Source: Blastocystis hominis
Taxonomy: Eukaryota; Sar; Bigyra; Opalinata; Blastocystidae
Direction of reading: 5' to 3'
Assembly: GCF_000151665.1 (NCBI RefSeq)
Contig: NW_013171838.1
Location: 1,290,788 to 1,354,787 of the forward strand
Length of the DNA stretch: 64,000 nt
Position numbers and translations under genes: made by a program. This document shows positions 11,078-22,685 of the stretch, piece after piece; the first letter of the stretch is position 1, and each line of letters begins with the position of its first letter. The notes under the pieces are model-generated. The model saw only the letters and a program-made list of their open reading frames with translations, did no database searches and was not told the origin of the DNA.

Positions 11078-12700
11078 TTATAACATAGGTTCTTCCCATT
11101 TAAACATTTTGTCAACCAGTATTTGATTCTTCTCTTTATGTTTGTCGATTACGTGAATAATTCCGTATTCATCGATTTTGAAGGTCGTCAGAAAATGTAT
11201 CTCTGATCTCGGAGCAGGGTCAAATCCGTCGATCACATATTCTTCGACTAAGTCGCATTTTTCTCGGTTTTCGATATCACCAACACTTTTAGCATTTCCC
11301 TGATAGATCGCACAGCTAATCGATCTTGTATAATCCCTCGGAGGAACTGTTTCCGACTCTCGACTTGTGCATGGGATTTCACTTTGGCATGGTATTAAAC
11401 ACTGAACACGGTTTCTCTTCAATTCTTGTCCCAGACTGTATACAACTCGATCCTTCAAGTTGAGAGTACTAACTAAAGTTTGGCAAGCTCCTCGAGCTAC
11501 AGCCAGCTCAGCATTTACTTCACCGCCACTCACTTTTCCTGATCCAAACATCTTTTCCAGGCGTTCTTTGACAATGGTTAGTTGACTCGATCCTCCGATT
11601 AATACTACTTGATCGATACTGCTCGTACTCAGTCCACATTCTGATAGACATTTGTTTACTATGTTAATGGAAGTATTGATCTTTTCTCGAATACAATCGT
11701 TCAGTTCAGAACGAGTAACTTTCATAGAGTATTCATCTTCATCCGAGTCATCCGAATCGTCATTTTCTAATGATTTCTTAGGGTCAATACCAAATCCAGT
11801 CAAGTCGACATAGGTGGTCTCACTTGATGATAATCCGATTTTGGCTTCTTCAGCTAATGATAGTAAATGAGCTTGTAGTTTGCGACGGGTCTTCTCATTA
11901 TTAGATCGTATTAATGGAACATGGTAATCGCTCTTACACTTCTTTTCGATATAATCTGCAAATAGTGAATCAAAATCAGCTCCACCCAAAAATGGATCAC
12001 CCGCATATTTCAATACTGTATAATCTCCGCGATTTACACGAATTATCGATACATCAAATGTTCCACCTCCCAAATCATATACAAGAATTGTTTGGTTATC
12101 AATGTGCTTCAATTTACAATAATGGAAAGCAGCGGCAGAAGGTTCATTCATCATTTTTAACTTTTCTTTCGGAATTCCAGCTTTCTCGACAGCTAAAAGA
12201 GTAGCAGTACGTTGATTATTATTGAAATTAGCAGGAAATGTGATCATGACTTTGACACATTTCATATCACTTCCATAAGATTGTTTAACATACTTATCAG
12301 CAGTTTCATAAGTACGTTGAATAATTCTGGAAGCAACATCACTCGGAGCAAGCGTGGTATTACGATCAATACGAAGAACAGGTTTATCATTGACTTCTTC
12401 AATATCGACTGCACATTGCTTTTCAGTTTTACATCTCTGAACAATTTCATCACTATAATATCTCCCTAGAATTCTTTTCACATTCCGAACGATACCACCT
12501 TTTCCTGTCGACAAATGTTTATAAGCAGCATCTCCGACATCAGCATTCTTACCATATTGAACACATGATTTGAGTAGATGAGCACCATTAGGAAATGGTA
12601 CTGTTATCGGATCAGGTTCTCTGGAAGTCATGAAAGCGGCACAAGTATTTGTAGTACCGAAATCGATTCCAAGAACATACTCATCTCTTTGCAGATTCAT
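11078..12700 (-). CDS. Divergent Hsp70-family chaperone, copy A
   Basis: This intronless 540-residue protein has the Hsp70 ATPase signatures: GIDFGTTNTCAAF at the N-terminus (phosphate 1), VYDLGGGTFDVSI (phosphate 2) and QVVLIGGSSQLTIV (adenosine loop). The substrate-binding part is short and divergent. It keeps VYSLGQE and an IYQGNA segment in place of the usual VYQGE, and it ends without EEVD. An acidic run (DDSDDSDEDE) is inserted near residue 325. The typical cytosolic Hsp70 is about 640 residues, so the lid is shortened. The lack of introns in an intron-rich genome is notable. It is likely an accessory Hsp70-like ATPase. The neighbouring copy B is a recent duplicate. Confidence 0.85.
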   Translation of the reverse strand: MNLQRDEYVLGIDFGTTNTCAAFMTSREPDPITVPFPNGAHLLKSCVQYGKNADVGDAAYKHLSTGKGGIVRNVKRILGRYYSDEIVQRCKTEKQCAVDIEEVNDKPVLRIDRNTTLAPSDVASRIIQRTYETADKYVKQSYGSDMKCVKVMITFPANFNNNQRTATLLAVEKAGIPKEKLKMMNEPSAAAFHYCKLKHIDNQTILVYDLGGGTFDVSIIRVNRGDYTVLKYAGDPFLGGADFDSLFADYIEKKCKSDYHVPLIRSNNEKTRRKLQAHLLSLAEEAKIGLSSSETTYVDLTGFGIDPKKSLENDDSDDSDEDEYSMKVTRSELNDCIREKINTSINIVNKCLSECGLSTSSIDQVVLIGGSSQLTIVKERLEKMFGSGKVSGGEVNAELAVARGACQTLVSTLNLKDRVVYSLGQELKRNRVQCLIPCQSEIPCTSRESETVPPRDYTRSISCAIYQGNAKSVGDIENREKCDLVEEYVIDGFDPAPRSEIHFLTTFKIDEYGIIHVIDKHKEKNQILVDKMFKWEEPML

Positions 12701-13170
12701 CGAAATATGAATTAAACTGAATCAAAATATATTTTGTTATTTTTGAAAGTGTTATATATAAATGGAAATGCCAAAATTGTTCCTATTTTGATTCTGTTAA
12801 TTCTCTGTTTGATTCTATTCCATTCCATTCTATTCCATTCTATTCCATTCTGTTCTATTTTGTGTTGTTTTATTTTGTTATAATATATTTAATTGTTGAA
12901 AATATAAATATGAATATTTGGTTTCAAAGAATGACATATTACTAAAATCACTAATATATATAATTTAAACACTACTGAGTAATTGGGTTCGAATCTTATA
13001 GATAAATGTTATTTATTTTTTCCTTGTTTCTTCGTTTTTTTATTTTCATTATGTTTTTAATTATTCTCTTTGTTTATTCTTCATTCAGAAAAAGTATATA
13101 ACAAACACTGGTTTTAATTGTACTTCAAACCCATAATTAGGTTCCTGTAAATTAGATAGAGTCCTAATAG
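12701..13170. other. AT-rich spacer with promoter block shared by both Hsp70 copies
   Basis: About 120 nt directly upstream of copy A are almost identical to those upstream of copy B (14794-14920). Both are followed by TTCTATTCCATTC pentanucleotide runs. The remainder is AT-rich and lies downstream of copy B. No other gene is seen. Confidence 0.6.
12820..12862. repeat. ATTCC/ATTCT pentanucleotide run
   Basis: An imperfect tandem array of ATTCC and ATTCT units. A matching array is found upstream of Hsp70 copy B at about 14907-14945, so the array was duplicated with the gene. Confidence 0.8.
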
Positions 13171-14793
13171 TTAAATAGGTTCTTTCCATCTGAACATCTT
13201 ATCAACCAGTACTTTATTCTTCTCCTTATATTTTTCTATAACATGGATAATACCCCATTCATCGATAGTATAAGTGGTAAGAAAATGTATTCTATCAGCT
13301 GGGGCATAATCATAGCCTTCTAATCCATATTGTTCAACCAATACACAATCATCTTGTCGTTCGATATCACTAATTTGTTTTGCATTTCCCTGATATATAG
13401 CGCAAGATAGAGATCGTGTGTAATCCTCTGGAGGAACTGTTTCTAATTCTTGGCTAATGTACTTAATAACACTTTGGCGAGGTATTAAACAACGAATACG
13501 ATTTCCTGTTAATAACTGTCCCAGACTGTATACAACTCGATCCTTCAAGTTGAGGTTGTTAACCAAAGTTTGACAAGCTCCTCGAGCTACTGCTAATTCA
13601 GGATTTACTTCACCGCCACTCACTTTCCAGGATCCAAACAATTGTTTCAAACGTTCTTCTACAATCGTCAGTCGACTCGATCCTCCGATTAATACTACTT
13701 GATCGATATCACTTGTACTCAATCCACATTCTGATAGACATTGTTTGACGAGATCAATTGATTTATCAATCAATCTGCGAATACAATTGTTCAGTTCAGA
13801 ACGAGTAACTTTCAAAGAATAGTCGTCATCATCCGAGTCATCCGAGTCAGAATCATTGACTAAGGACTTCTTTGAGTCATTCCAAATCCCTATTAAATTG
13901 ACAAGAGTCCTATCATTATTAGATAGTTCGATTTTGTCTTCTCAAGCTAATGATAGAAAATGAGCTTGTAGCTTCCGACGGGTCTTTTCATTATTAAATC
14001 GTATTAGGAGTAAGTGATATACTTAGCGTAACTTCTCCTCAATATGCTTAGCAAATAGTGAATCAAAATCAGCTCCGCCCAAAAATGGATCACCCGCATA
14101 TTTCAATACTGTATAATCTCCGCGATTTACACGAATTATCGATACATCAAATGTTCCACCTCCCAAATCATATACAAGAATTGTTTGGTTATCAATGTGC
14201 TTCAATTTACAATAATGGAAAGCAGCGGCAGAAGGTTCATTCATCATTTTTAACTTTTCTTTCGGAATTCCAGCTTTCTCGACAGCTAAAAGAGTAGCAG
14301 TACGTTGATTATTATTGAAATTAGCAGGAAATGTGATCATGACTTTGACACATTTCATATCACTTCCATAAGACTGTTTAACATACTTATCAGCAGTTTC
14401 ATAAATGCGTTGAATAATTTTGGAAGCAACATCACTAGGTACAACATAAGTATCATCAGCAACTGTAAATGCGGGCTTACCTCCAAAGTTCTCAATATCG
14501 ACTGCACATTGCTTTTCAGTTTTACATCTCTGAACAATTTCGTCACTATAATATCTCCCTAGAATTCTTTTCACATTCCGAACGATGCCTGACATGCCCA
14601 TCGACAAATGTTTATAAGCAACATCTCCGACATCAGCATTCTTACCATATTGAACACATGATTTCAGCAAATAAGAACCATTAGGAAATGGTACTGTTAT
14701 CGGATCAGGTTCTCTGGAAGTCATGAAAGCGGCACAAGTATTTGTAGTACCGAAATCGATTCCAAGAACATATTCATCTCTTCGCAGATTCAT
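13171..14793 (-). pseudogene. Divergent Hsp70-family gene, copy B, with two in-frame stops
   Basis: The 5' part (14023-14793, 256 codons) and 3' part (13171-13815) align along copy A in the same frame. The piece between them carries a TAA directly after EKLR (near 14022) and a TGA after the codons matching HLLSLA (near 13940). Neither stop can be removed by a GT...AG intron of normal size. About 340 nt in the first half are nearly identical to copy A, while the 3' part differs at many sites, which suggests a gene-conversion tract. The upstream block is also shared. It is a probable pseudogene. A truncated ATPase-only product is possible if transcribed. Confidence 0.75.
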
Positions 14794-15638
14794 CGAAATA
14801 TGAATTAAACTGAATCAAAATATATTTTGTTATTTTTGAAAGTGTTATATATAAATGGAAATGCCAAAATTGTTCCTATTTTGATTCTGTTAATTCTCTG
14901 TTTGATTCTATTCTATTCTATTCCATTCTATTCTGTTCTATTTTGTTTAGTTTCTTTACATATATATATGAATTTGAGCAAAAATCTAAAGACATCGATG
15001 AAATGATAAATAATAGTGACTTTCAAGAAATCTACTGGCATACTCAAAATAGATTATCCTCATAAAAACACACTTAACATACGTAGTAATAGGTAGGGGC
15101 AAGAAAATTATAGCTATGGAACCAAACTGATTATGTAATGTCCTGTTAAACGTACTTTTTATATGATCTAAGTATTCAATTGATTAATTAGCGATATCTG
15201 AGTAATATCCTCACATAACAGCCTAGCTTCCTTGAGTTTGTTGTATGCAATCACAATAATTTTATTATTCAGACGGAGTAATATGTACATAAATGATAAA
15301 AGACAATATGTCAAAACCCAAATCATACATGCAACACCGCTATTTTGTTAAAAATCGATTTCATACGTCAAATATGTGATAAGGTAACATCTTTAGTATT
15401 GCAATACACGAACAAAACGATTGAAACCGAGATTTAACACAAAACACATGTCACATATATTTGGATGTATGTACAGTCCTTTCATTGAGTATACTGTCAC
15501 AAATAATGCATAACATACTATGAATAAGTGAAAATAGCAAAAAAAAAGTCCAGTCTTATCAATATGCCATTCCAGGTTCGAATCCTATCATCCTATTTTT
15601 TCCAGCATTATTTCTGTGTATGTATACGAATAATTTTC
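14794..15638. other. AT-rich intergenic region
   Basis: The first 120 nt repeat the Hsp70 upstream block, followed by ATTCT runs. The rest is AT-rich without a supportable gene. Confidence 0.55.
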
Positions 15639-17525
15639 ATGCAGACTCCTAGAACCGCAATTGATAACGACTGCGGTGAATCAGCAGTCCAGCCAGACAT
15701 ATATTGCTCGGAAACTAATCGTGGCTACTCTTTGTTCTTTCGAAATGTAGAGTCGAGCATCTATAGTAACGGCGATCCGAAATCGGATAGGTTAAATCGA
15801 TCAGGTAATAGCGATAGAATTGATGGTAATAGTGGTTGTTCTCTATTATCTGATAGGACTTTTCCCTAAACCAGGAATTTTCGATTCCTGTAATATGCGT
15901 ACTGTATCTAAAGATAGTTTAGCTTATTTACCAATGCCAGCAAGTGACCATCTTTGTAATCCTTATAGAAGTTACCCTTTTACTCCTGGTTATTCTCAGG
16001 TATTCTGTGCGTTTTGTAGTGGACCCTAGTTCCAAGAGGACAATTTCTACCAGAGAAACCCATCTTTATGGAATTCAGCATCTGGATCTTATCTATCTGG
16101 TGTTTCTCCATCAGGCAGCCCTTATTTATCAGGGTCGTACTCAGGCAGTCTCGATTCCCATTCAACCCGAAGTCTCGGTGTGCCTTCTTCCTCCTCTTCT
16201 TCCTTTCCTTCCTTCCAACCTGCCTCGCCTGCGTCCTCTGCTTATTCCGTTTCTTCTGGAGTCACCGTTGCTCCGTGCGTTTCCCCTCCTTCATTATACC
16301 CTGTTTCCCCCGTTTCCTCTATTCCCCCGCGGTCTCCGCTCTCTCCCATTTCCTCGCTTCCCTCCGTTTCTCCTCGCTTCCAACGTCTCCCCATCCCCTC
16401 CATCCCCGCGGTTCCTCCCCTCTCAACCCCGCCCAATTCTGCTTCGCCCGTTTCAGCGGCTTTCCCCGCGAATCCGTGTCGTGGCGTGAACTTTTCCACG
16501 GGCTCTGGGTGCGTTTCAGGGGATATAAAGACGTTTCGTCCGCACGGCCTGTCCGAATCGGTGGTAAAGGAGAGCGTGCAGTGGATTGAAGAGATCATTG
16601 AATATTACGGAGGCGTGATGAGCCTCGCTTTGCTTCAGCAAGTTTTGTTTAGGGTAGACCGATCTTTCTTTTGCAGCCTGTTCGATTCTTTTTCCGGACT
16701 GCAGCCGTTTCTTTTGATGTTTCCGAATAGATTCTCTATTGCGAAACAAGGAGATCGGGTTTTTGTTCAACTCCTTCAGCGTCCTGTGGTTGTGCAGGAC
16801 TCTTCGGTTGGGAACTCAACGGGAGAGGAGTTTTATCGTGATTCGAATGTGGGTTTCGGTGGCGTATTTCATTTAGGACATCATTTTGTGTGTGCTTTAT
16901 TATAGCTGCGTTCTGCTGCAACAATCGCCTACACGATCTCTGAAATCCGTGGAATTAGCGAATAATATCCGAGATAACTTAGGGAGTGTACGCAGATGGA
17001 TCGGGTTTTGAAGCTCAGAACATTCTTGTTTTTGTACGAAATCATTTTTCCGGCCTTCTTTGTCTCTACGAACAATATCCACAGCTTTTCTCCGTTTCTC
17101 GCATCCCCAAAAACGATAAGGTGTTTCTCGTTTGTGAAAAGATCCCCGACTTTCCTGATCGAATTAAATGTGCGTTTCGCGGTGATCGGGGTTTGATCGG
17201 TAGCTCTCCACTTGCAGAAACATTCGCGTTGTCTGCACGTGGGGAATCTGGACCCTCATCTCACCGAGGAGGACGTCCGGAGAGAGTTCAGTGCTTATGG
17301 AGATGTTAAGGGAGTGCGAATTGTCACGCAAGGAGGTAGGACAGAAGGGACTGGCGGCGATGTCTTGCAGATCGTCATTACGGCTTCGTGTACTTTAATT
17401 CGGTCGATACCGCCGAAAAAGTGCGGTCGATCCTGTTGGAAAAACCGGAGTGGAAGGGAAACATTGCTTTTGCGAGGAAGAAAAAGTCAGGTCGATCGCA
17501 TGCGAAGCGGGGATCGGCAGATTGA
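15639..17525 (+). CDS. RRM-domain RNA-binding protein with two winged-helix-like segments
   Basis: The C-terminus is a clear RRM: RNP2 is CLHVGNLDP near 17225 and RNP1 is HYGFVYFNS near 17378, joined after removal of an intron at about 17333-17371. The stop is TGA 17523-17525. Upstream is a long Ser/Pro-rich region (about 16020-16480). Two segments follow, near 16570-16790 and 17000-17140, with a similar helix-helix-strand pattern (EIIEYYGGVMSLALLQQVL and FVRNHFSGLLCLYEQY). They could be LOTUS or other winged-helix domains, but I could not confirm this. A 30-nt intron at about 16000-16029 is well supported. The start at 15639 is tentative. A role in mRNA regulation is likely. Confidence 0.6.
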
Positions 17526-17834
17526 CGCGTCTGTCCGTTAATCGAATAAGCTGTGGGTATCGGTTCAAGAAGGGAAAGCAGTCAATAGTTCAATTGGTGT
17601 CACGTTTGATGTTGTTATGCTTGATGTGAGATGTTTGTTTGTATAAACGTGGTGCAGGGTTTGTAGACAGATTAGCGCATTCCTGCGGCTCTATGATTAC
17701 CCATTTCGTGCATGGAAATAGAACCTTGTATGGAAGAATGACAAAATAACTTGAATTTCTGTATTTCACACTTTTTTAATATTTTGGATTATTTTGGATT
17801 TTCAAGATTGATAGTGTAATTCTAGAGTTGTAGA
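17526..17834. other. Intergenic region between the RRM and macroglobulin genes
   Basis: It contains the TGTTTGTT motif and then an AT-rich stretch that is probably the promoter of the macroglobulin gene. No other gene is seen. Confidence 0.55.
17632..17639 (+). terminator. TGTTTGTT motif of the RRM gene
   Basis: An exact octamer 107 nt after the stop, with T exactly 5 nt upstream. Confidence 0.6.
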
Positions 17835-20800
17835 ATGATGGTTAGAATGAGATCATTACAAATTGCGCCAATGATTATCATGCTAGGAATAATCTGTACC
17901 TGGGTGATTTACGAAAACGTTTTTCTAGTGCATAATCGTTACGAGAACGGCAGAACTTCTTTTAACGTGGTCGACTCGGAATTAAGTAAATCCTACACAA
18001 TATATCGGACCGAAAATGCGACTCTTACAGAATTTAACGGAGTTCGTGCTATTATCCAAATGGATAAGGAAGTTTATTTTCCAGGTGAAGCAATGAAAAT
18101 TCGTGTTGTTTTTGTTTATGCGGAAAATGGAACCCTTGTTCCCCTTCGTGTTTCCCGTTCAATAACACTCAAAGTTGTTTTTCCTGATAAGCATGAGCAG
18201 CCTTTACCACGTATTTCGCGTTTTTCGGGAATAGTTTATTCTTACTATCATACCTGTTTTTTATTTTATATCGATATCTAACGGGTAGCCAACGTGGAAG
18301 GAGTTTATCAGTTGGTTCTTTCAGCAAATAAGGGTAAATTCTCTCTTTCTCGCAGCTTTATGGTTGCTTCGATCAATCGAAACCGTGTGTTTATCGACAT
18401 TTCCCTGGATAAAGATATCTACAATTTCGGCGAAACTGCCTTTGTTAATGTGTCGACCAGCATTTTGGACAGCACATCTCTGCATAGTGGTGTATTGTCC
18501 ATTTATGCGGTTATGAATCAAGGCAGATACACCATCGTTTCTCTCCCTTTGTATTTTTGACTTGTAGTTTTCCGAAACCATCCAAACAAATCAAGTCATT
18601 GCTGCCAACTTCACCATTCCTTCCATCACCGCGCTGTATTCCTCCTTCATCGAAGTTTCCTTTGTAATGAACGGCGATAAAACAACGCAAACGAAGCTCC
18701 TCCCGATTTCCTCCACCGAGCAAGTCTCTGTTTTCATCTATCCAGAGGGAGGATTTCTAGGCTGCTCGCTAAAGAATCGCTTTTACTTCCAAGCCCTGGA
18801 TCGTTTCAATAAGTCGATCAATGTGGAGGGACGCGTATTGGATTCGGCCAATCAGATCGTAGCGAAAGTGATATCGGGAGTGGATGGTCGAGGACGAAGC
18901 GATCTGTTTTCTGTGTCTCCCAAAGAGACATATTTCTTTGAAATCACAGCGCCGATTCCGTTTGTTGGACAGAGGACGAAGCTTCCTACGTGAGAATAGT
19001 TCGTCGTTTTGATTCGTAGATGTGAAAAGCTCCCTGTGCTTGAAGCGTTTTTCGAAAACAACAAAATTCATGTGAATATTCAGACCCAACCGGATCAGCA
19101 AACTCCGTTCTGGCTTGAATTATATCGACAAACGCGGCTGCTAACTGAAATTAGCAATCCAGGGAATAAGAAATCGTTTGAAATAGATCCCCAGGGTTAT
19201 TATGGAGTTTGTGTTGAAGGGTGAGGACTAACATGCAGGTGATTCGGGTGACTTTGTCGATCCCTGGAAGGCAGCATTGTCATATTGGAAACCGAATGTT
19301 CGTTTCGGAACGATTGGTGTTTGTTCCTCCTCCTCCTTCGGATTCTTCTTCTCTTGCGATTTCGATTGACAGTCAAAAGAATCATAAGGGTTTTGTGTTT
19401 GAGAGCGACGATGTTTTAACTATTCGTCCTGATTTTGGAAGCAAATCGGGAGGTAGGCAATGAAGCATTATCGTGCTATTTGTAGTGGCGATGTTAATAG
19501 TCATTGATAAAAAGGATGTCAAAAATCTGGGCAATTTTAAGAATCAAATGATGGATGAGTTCTTGTTAGGATCGGAAGTTCTCGACTTTACGGACACAAT
19601 GAAACGCTTCTTGCATGAATCCAACATGGAAGAACTCGACTATTTGATGGGTGTCCAAGGATGGAGACGTTTTGTGTTCCAATGTCCCACCGAAATCCCC
19701 CCAAAACAAGCCAATCTTGTACTAGGGAACCTCACCGCGGTGCAGGCCGATCCCTCGGATAATGCAAATGAATTGGATCCCATTTCTCCCTTCGGAATGT
19801 TTGCTCGAGGCAACAGAAGGGATGATCGAATCCGAATGAATTTGATGGCGGCTCCTCGAGCTGCGATGATGGAAGATGTTCGAGAAGAAGTCGACGCCGT
19901 TCCACCGGTTGTGCCGGAGAGAGCGATGGCGATGAATATGGCGGAGCGAATCGTCGGAAGAGACGTGGCCAAGCAGAAAGTTGCTGCACTTGAGGTCCCG
20001 TTGCTGTTCCCGGAGTTCCGAAAGCGAGCCAGCACGATCGTTTGGAAGCCTGCGCTCCGCGTGGAAAAAGGAGAAATCAAAGCGAGTAAGTGGAACGTGC
20101 CGCTGCCAAATGTGGCTACCACCTATTTGGTGTATGTGAATTTTATTAGCGACGGCGGAATCCAAGAGCGAACCGAAGAGATCCAAACGATCCGAACCTT
20201 GTATATGGAGTCCAAATTGAGGGCGGGAACGCTTCTGCTCTGCGAGGATGATGTGATGAAACTCCCGTTTACGCTGATTAACAACGGGGAACACAATGTA
20301 GGGCTAGTTCCCGCGGTTTTATGTAGGTTTCATTGGCGTTGAAGAGCAAGGCGCCGTCAGATTGGGTCTCCGTCGAGGACGGCGAGTTTTCGGTGGCTGG
20401 TTCGTCGAGTGCCCGCGGTTATGTGAAGATTCTTGTAGGGATTTTCTGACGCTGGTTTGTGTAGGCGCGATATCCGAATGTGTTTTCTTTGATTTCTCGC
20501 CGCATGAACAGAGGGTTCTTCATCAACCAGGCGACTGAGAATTTGATTCGAAGTGTGACTCCGTTGAGAATGCTGCGAGTGAATCTGATCGATCCTAACA
20601 CTGCCGAAATCGCGGGGAATGAGCCGGATTCAGAGGATCGAGTTGGATTGTATAGAAGAAGAGGAAGAAATTCGCGAGCAATCGATTCGGTCCGTTATGA
20701 TCTTCTGGTGCAGAGCAGTTCCGCTTTTAAAATCTATTTTGAAGTGTAGAATACACGAAGATCGAGAAAACGTCGATCGTTCAGTTAGCCGGAACGGAGG

Positions 20801-22517
20801 AATCGACGGCGAAGCAGTCGGTTCGAGTGCATGTTCCTGCGAACGGCGTCGAACGCTATCGCTTCGTGGCGATCCGCAATCTCAACAGCATTTCCACGCT
20901 GCTTCGCGAGGCCGCCAACGTGTTAATCCACGAACCCAACGGCTGCTTCGAGCAAACTTCCTCTTCTCTCTATCCCATGATCGTTCTATCGGAGATCGAT
21001 TCGTTCTCCAACGCGAAGCAGCCCATTCTCCACGGATTGGATCGCTTGCTTTCCTTCGAAGTCGAAGGCGGAGGCTTCTCTTGGTTCGGCAAAGCGCCCG
21101 CGCACGAATCGCTTTCATCGCTCGGCCTGCTTCAGTTCGTCGCGCTTCGTCCGCTGCTGAAGGAATGGGAGGAGTGGGAGCGATTGGAGAAACTGGAGAA
21201 CGCGATCAACCGCACGATGACGTGGCTGGCTTCGAAATTGGGTTTGAATGGAGGGAGTTTGTGAGGTAGATCGCGAAGAACGCGCGTTTGTTTCGCTGTC
21301 GAAGCAGTCGCTGGACTCGTTTGGAAGAGCGGATCCGATTGTGCAAGAAGCGTACGTCGTGTATGCGTTGTCGCAGATTTCGGAATCGAATTCGATTGCG
21401 AATCCGATGTGGAATGTACGGAAAGGGAAGGAATGATTCTGTGAAGGAATTGAGCGCAGTCGCCGATCGAATTTACGAGGATATGCAGAAGAAGGCGATT
21501 CCCAATACCTATTTGCTGGCTCTGCTCGCCATCGCCTATCGAAATCTGGGATGTGAAGAAAAGGCCCGACTTTTGGAATCCCGGATTTTGGAGAATCTTC
21601 GCGAAGATGGGTCGTTTGACCACAGCGAAATGACGATTACCTGTACCTTTATCGCGGTTCTTCTCTCTAGATTCCCGCGGGAATAGTCTGTTGATCGAGA
21701 CAGCGGCGTTGGCGGGCCTTTCGCTGTCCAATTCGAATTCGAACGAAGAAGCGCAGAATCGCATTTCCATGTTTTTAATCTCCCAGTACGCGGTATGTGT
21801 TGTTGTTTTTTCGGATAATGACAGAACGGTCACTTCGGATCCACGCAGGGAACGGTGCTAGCGCTGCAGTTTATCAAGGGAAGATTCGCGAAGCTTGTCA
21901 TGATCATGTATCCTTGTTAGGTGTAGAATTGCCCTGTAACGGCCGTTTTGGATGGAGATAAAAGTGTGGAGCTTTCTTCGAAGGAAGAACAAATCCCGCT
22001 GAAGACAAGCGGAGATCATGAACTGGAGCTGAGGTCGGAGTGTAAGGCGACGATCTCTGTAGTGACTTCGTACTTGATTGCTGTGCCCGAAAATGGAAAT
22101 TCGACCCTGAAAATGGAGTTCCTCGTCCCAAACACGATGCATGCCAAGGAGGGAAAGCTGGTACAGCAGCAAGTTCGTGTAACGAACCATGGAGAGGCGA
22201 TGGGAATGGTAACCGCTGTCGTAGGGAGCGAGAAAGGCGTGTGAACGTAGATCGGGATTCCGAGCGGAGTGGAGGTGGAAATGGACCACTTGAAATCCAT
22301 TCAAGAAGAAGGCGCGTTTGATTATTTCGAAGTGAGAGGGAGAGACTTGATTGTGTACTGGGAAACGGTGCCGGCAGAGTTTGAGAGGACATTTTACGTT
22401 GCGATGATTCCTTTGGTCCCAGGTTTTTATCAAACGCCTGCCAGTTACGTTTATGAGTACTACAATCGGGACAATATCCACTGGATTCCCGGAATGACTT
22501 TAATAATTGATGAGTGA
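17835..22517 (+). CDS. Alpha-2-macroglobulin-like protein with CxEQ thioester (bacterial-type)
   Basis: The family traps proteases through a bait region and a reactive thioester. The N-terminus (MMVRMRSLQIAPMIIMLG) is a signal peptide or signal anchor. MG-type beta domains follow, with typical phrases such as MDKEVYFPGEAMKIRV and DKDIYNFGETAFVNVS. The A2M domain appears as PLPNVATTYLVYV. The thioester site reads GCFEQTSSSLYP (codons 20941 onward), the CxEQ form with the following TSS..YP that is typical of bacterial A2Ms rather than GCGEQ. After it come the alpha-alpha toroid helices and a receptor-binding-like C-terminal domain ending at 22517. Introns of about 20-60 nt break the frame roughly a dozen times. 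The protein is presumably secreted or surface-anchored and defends against host or bacterial proteases. Confidence 0.85.
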
Positions 22518-22528
22518 TTCGTCTGAAT

Positions 22529-22536
22529 TGTTTGTA
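22529..22536 (+). terminator. TGTTTGTA motif (one-base variant) of the macroglobulin gene
   Basis: It lies 11 nt after the TGA stop, with T exactly 5 nt upstream. The predicted 3' UTR is only a few bases. Confidence 0.55.
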
Positions 22537-22685
22537 GCAATAAGAGAGCACTATTTTAAAAATTGTGTCGATTCAGAGGTATTTCGCGGCATGACGACAT
22601 GCACTACACACATATCCATTTTGTCTAAAAGGACATCAAATAGACTATTGTATTGTTTGATAAATAAAATATTTAGTCTATAAAT

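Noticed and set aside
12820-12862. Heat-shock elements upstream of the Hsp70 copies
   Set aside because: I looked for GAAnnTTC arrays and found none; only a duplicated AT-rich block and ATTCC runs are present.
11078-14793. Hsp70 duplication as part of a mobile element
   Set aside because: No transposase, terminal repeats or target duplications are seen; ordinary tandem duplication explains it.
17835-22517. Bacterial contamination as the source of the macroglobulin gene
   Set aside because: The frame is broken by many short GT...AG introns of the host type and the gene is flanked by clear eukaryotic genes with host 3' motifs.
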